This document shows positions 63,594-64,000 of a stretch of 64,000 nucleotides of DNA, piece after piece. The DNA is taken from positions 1 through 64,000 of the forward strand of contig NZ_LQIX01000017.1 in assembly GCF_001500045.1 (NCBI RefSeq). The letters run 5' to 3'. Under the pieces are notes generated by a model. That model was given only the letters and a program-made list of their open reading frames with translations, was not told where the DNA came from and ran no database searches. This DNA is from Mycobacterium sp. GA-1199. GTDB lineage: Bacteria; Actinomycetota; Actinomycetes; Mycobacteriales; Mycobacteriaceae. How positions within the stretch are numbered: position 1 is the stretch's first letter; every line of letters begins with the position of its first letter. The translations under genes were made by a program, and so were the position numbers.

Positions 63594-64000
63594 TTAGCCC
63601 GGTGCGAGGGTGCGGCGTCGTCGACGCAGGATCCTGACCGTCAGCCACGCCAAGACCACGACCGCCACCAACACCAGCACCGGAACCAGGATCGCGGCGA
63701 AGACCAACCCGACGCTCACGCCGTCCTCGACCGTGCTCAGCACCGGTGCAGCGACGCCGGCGGTGGCGACGTTGGCCGCCGGCCGGACCGTCGACTTGGT
63801 CAGCGACACCACCAACGCGACGACGACACCGATCACCACCGGGATCCACTGCCCGGACTGGGCGAAAGCACCGGGATCGCTGACCGCTGACGTTTGCGCC
63901 GCGGTGCCCGAACCGAAGACGATGCCGCCCGCGGTCGGGCGAACGAAGGTCTGGACGGCGTCGTTGACGCTGTCCAGCGCCGGGACTTTGTCGGCGACGA
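63594..64000 (-). CDS. DUF4126 domain membrane protein, N-terminus cut by window edge
   Basis: The frame is open from the window end to the stop at 63594, giving about 135 C-terminal residues. PALDSVNDAVQTFVRPTAGG near the start and IVFGSG are the DUF4126 pattern, followed by TM helices (IPVVIGVVVALVVSLTKS and LVFAAILVPVLVLVAVVVLA) and a basic end (RRRRRTLAPG). Function of the family is unknown. It is convergent with the small secreted protein gene (3 bp between stops). Confidence 0.8.
   Translation of the reverse strand, partial: VADKVPALDSVNDAVQTFVRPTAGGIVFGSGTAAQTSAVSDPGAFAQSGQWIPVVIGVVVALVVSLTKSTVRPAANVATAGVAAPVLSTVEDGVSVGLVFAAILVPVLVLVAVVVLAWLTVRILRRRRRTLAPG

Overview
The window is a high-GC actinobacterial chromosome segment. 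Gene content and order match a fast-growing mycobacterium (Mycolicibacterium/Mycobacterium type): mcr, mmpL13, pimE, lpqW, mshB, fbiC, fdxC, dapC, pruC-pruA-pruB, dapD-dapE, fadD6, folP2, gpgS, tagA and glgM-glgC occur in nearly the order I recall for the M. tuberculosis Rv1142c-Rv1213 region. Rv numbers given here are recalled from memory, not computed. Compared with that layout I see no narGHJI between mutT2 and typA, no PE12 or TB8.4, and no pks3/4-papA3-mmpL10 block between dapC and pruC. I found no tRNA, rRNA, CRISPR array, insertion sequence or prophage.

Layout. 1-3600: lipid catabolism (truncated enoyl-CoA hydratase, then a compact racemase / SDR / flavin-oxidoreductase operon). 3700-8225: small ORF, DoxX, and an overlapping mmpL13-tetR-methyltransferase run. 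8222-12270: sirtuin, GntR regulator, two paralogous PPM1-type methyltransferases around a DUF1697 gene, an Rv1155-like flavin/F420 reductase, DUF5302. 12206-19455: membrane acyltransferase, MFS exporter, DUF485-ActP acetate symporter pair, soluble acyl-ACP desaturase with a double palindrome upstream, HhH-GPD repair protein and a catalytic-domain-only serine recombinase. 19550-25548: nitroreductase, two Ala/Pro-rich secreted proteins, pimE, phhB, mutT2 and an unknown membrane protein. 25604-34793: typA, lpqW, ClC channel, mshB, a 35-aa ORF, an Rv1171-like protein and fbiC. 34984-48102: YceI, DUF1353, fdxC-dapC, the proline catabolic locus, NUDIX, fadD36, VOC, a VanY-like lipoprotein, dapD and dapE. 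48201-54881: ABC-F protein, three proteins with type VII secretion signatures, a STAND-type ATPase and a 56-bp tandem repeat. 54895-64000: LOG, fadD6, folP2-gpgS-Rv1209-tagA, DUF3117, glgM/glgC, a small secreted protein and a truncated DUF4126 protein.

How the genes work together. Cell-envelope sugar and lipid metabolism dominates: PimE and LpqW act at the polar PIM / LM-LAM branch, GpgS starts methylglucose lipopolysaccharide synthesis, and GlgM/GlgC make maltose-1-phosphate and ADP-glucose for alpha-glucan. Lysine/DAP genes (dapC, dapD, dapE), mycothiol (mshB), F420 (fbiC) and proline catabolism (pruCAB) are also represented.

The least conventional parts are the convergent three-gene type VII substrate cassette next to the ATPase, several very short ORFs with good ribosome binding sites, and a family of ~63-bp imperfect palindromes in intergenic gaps.
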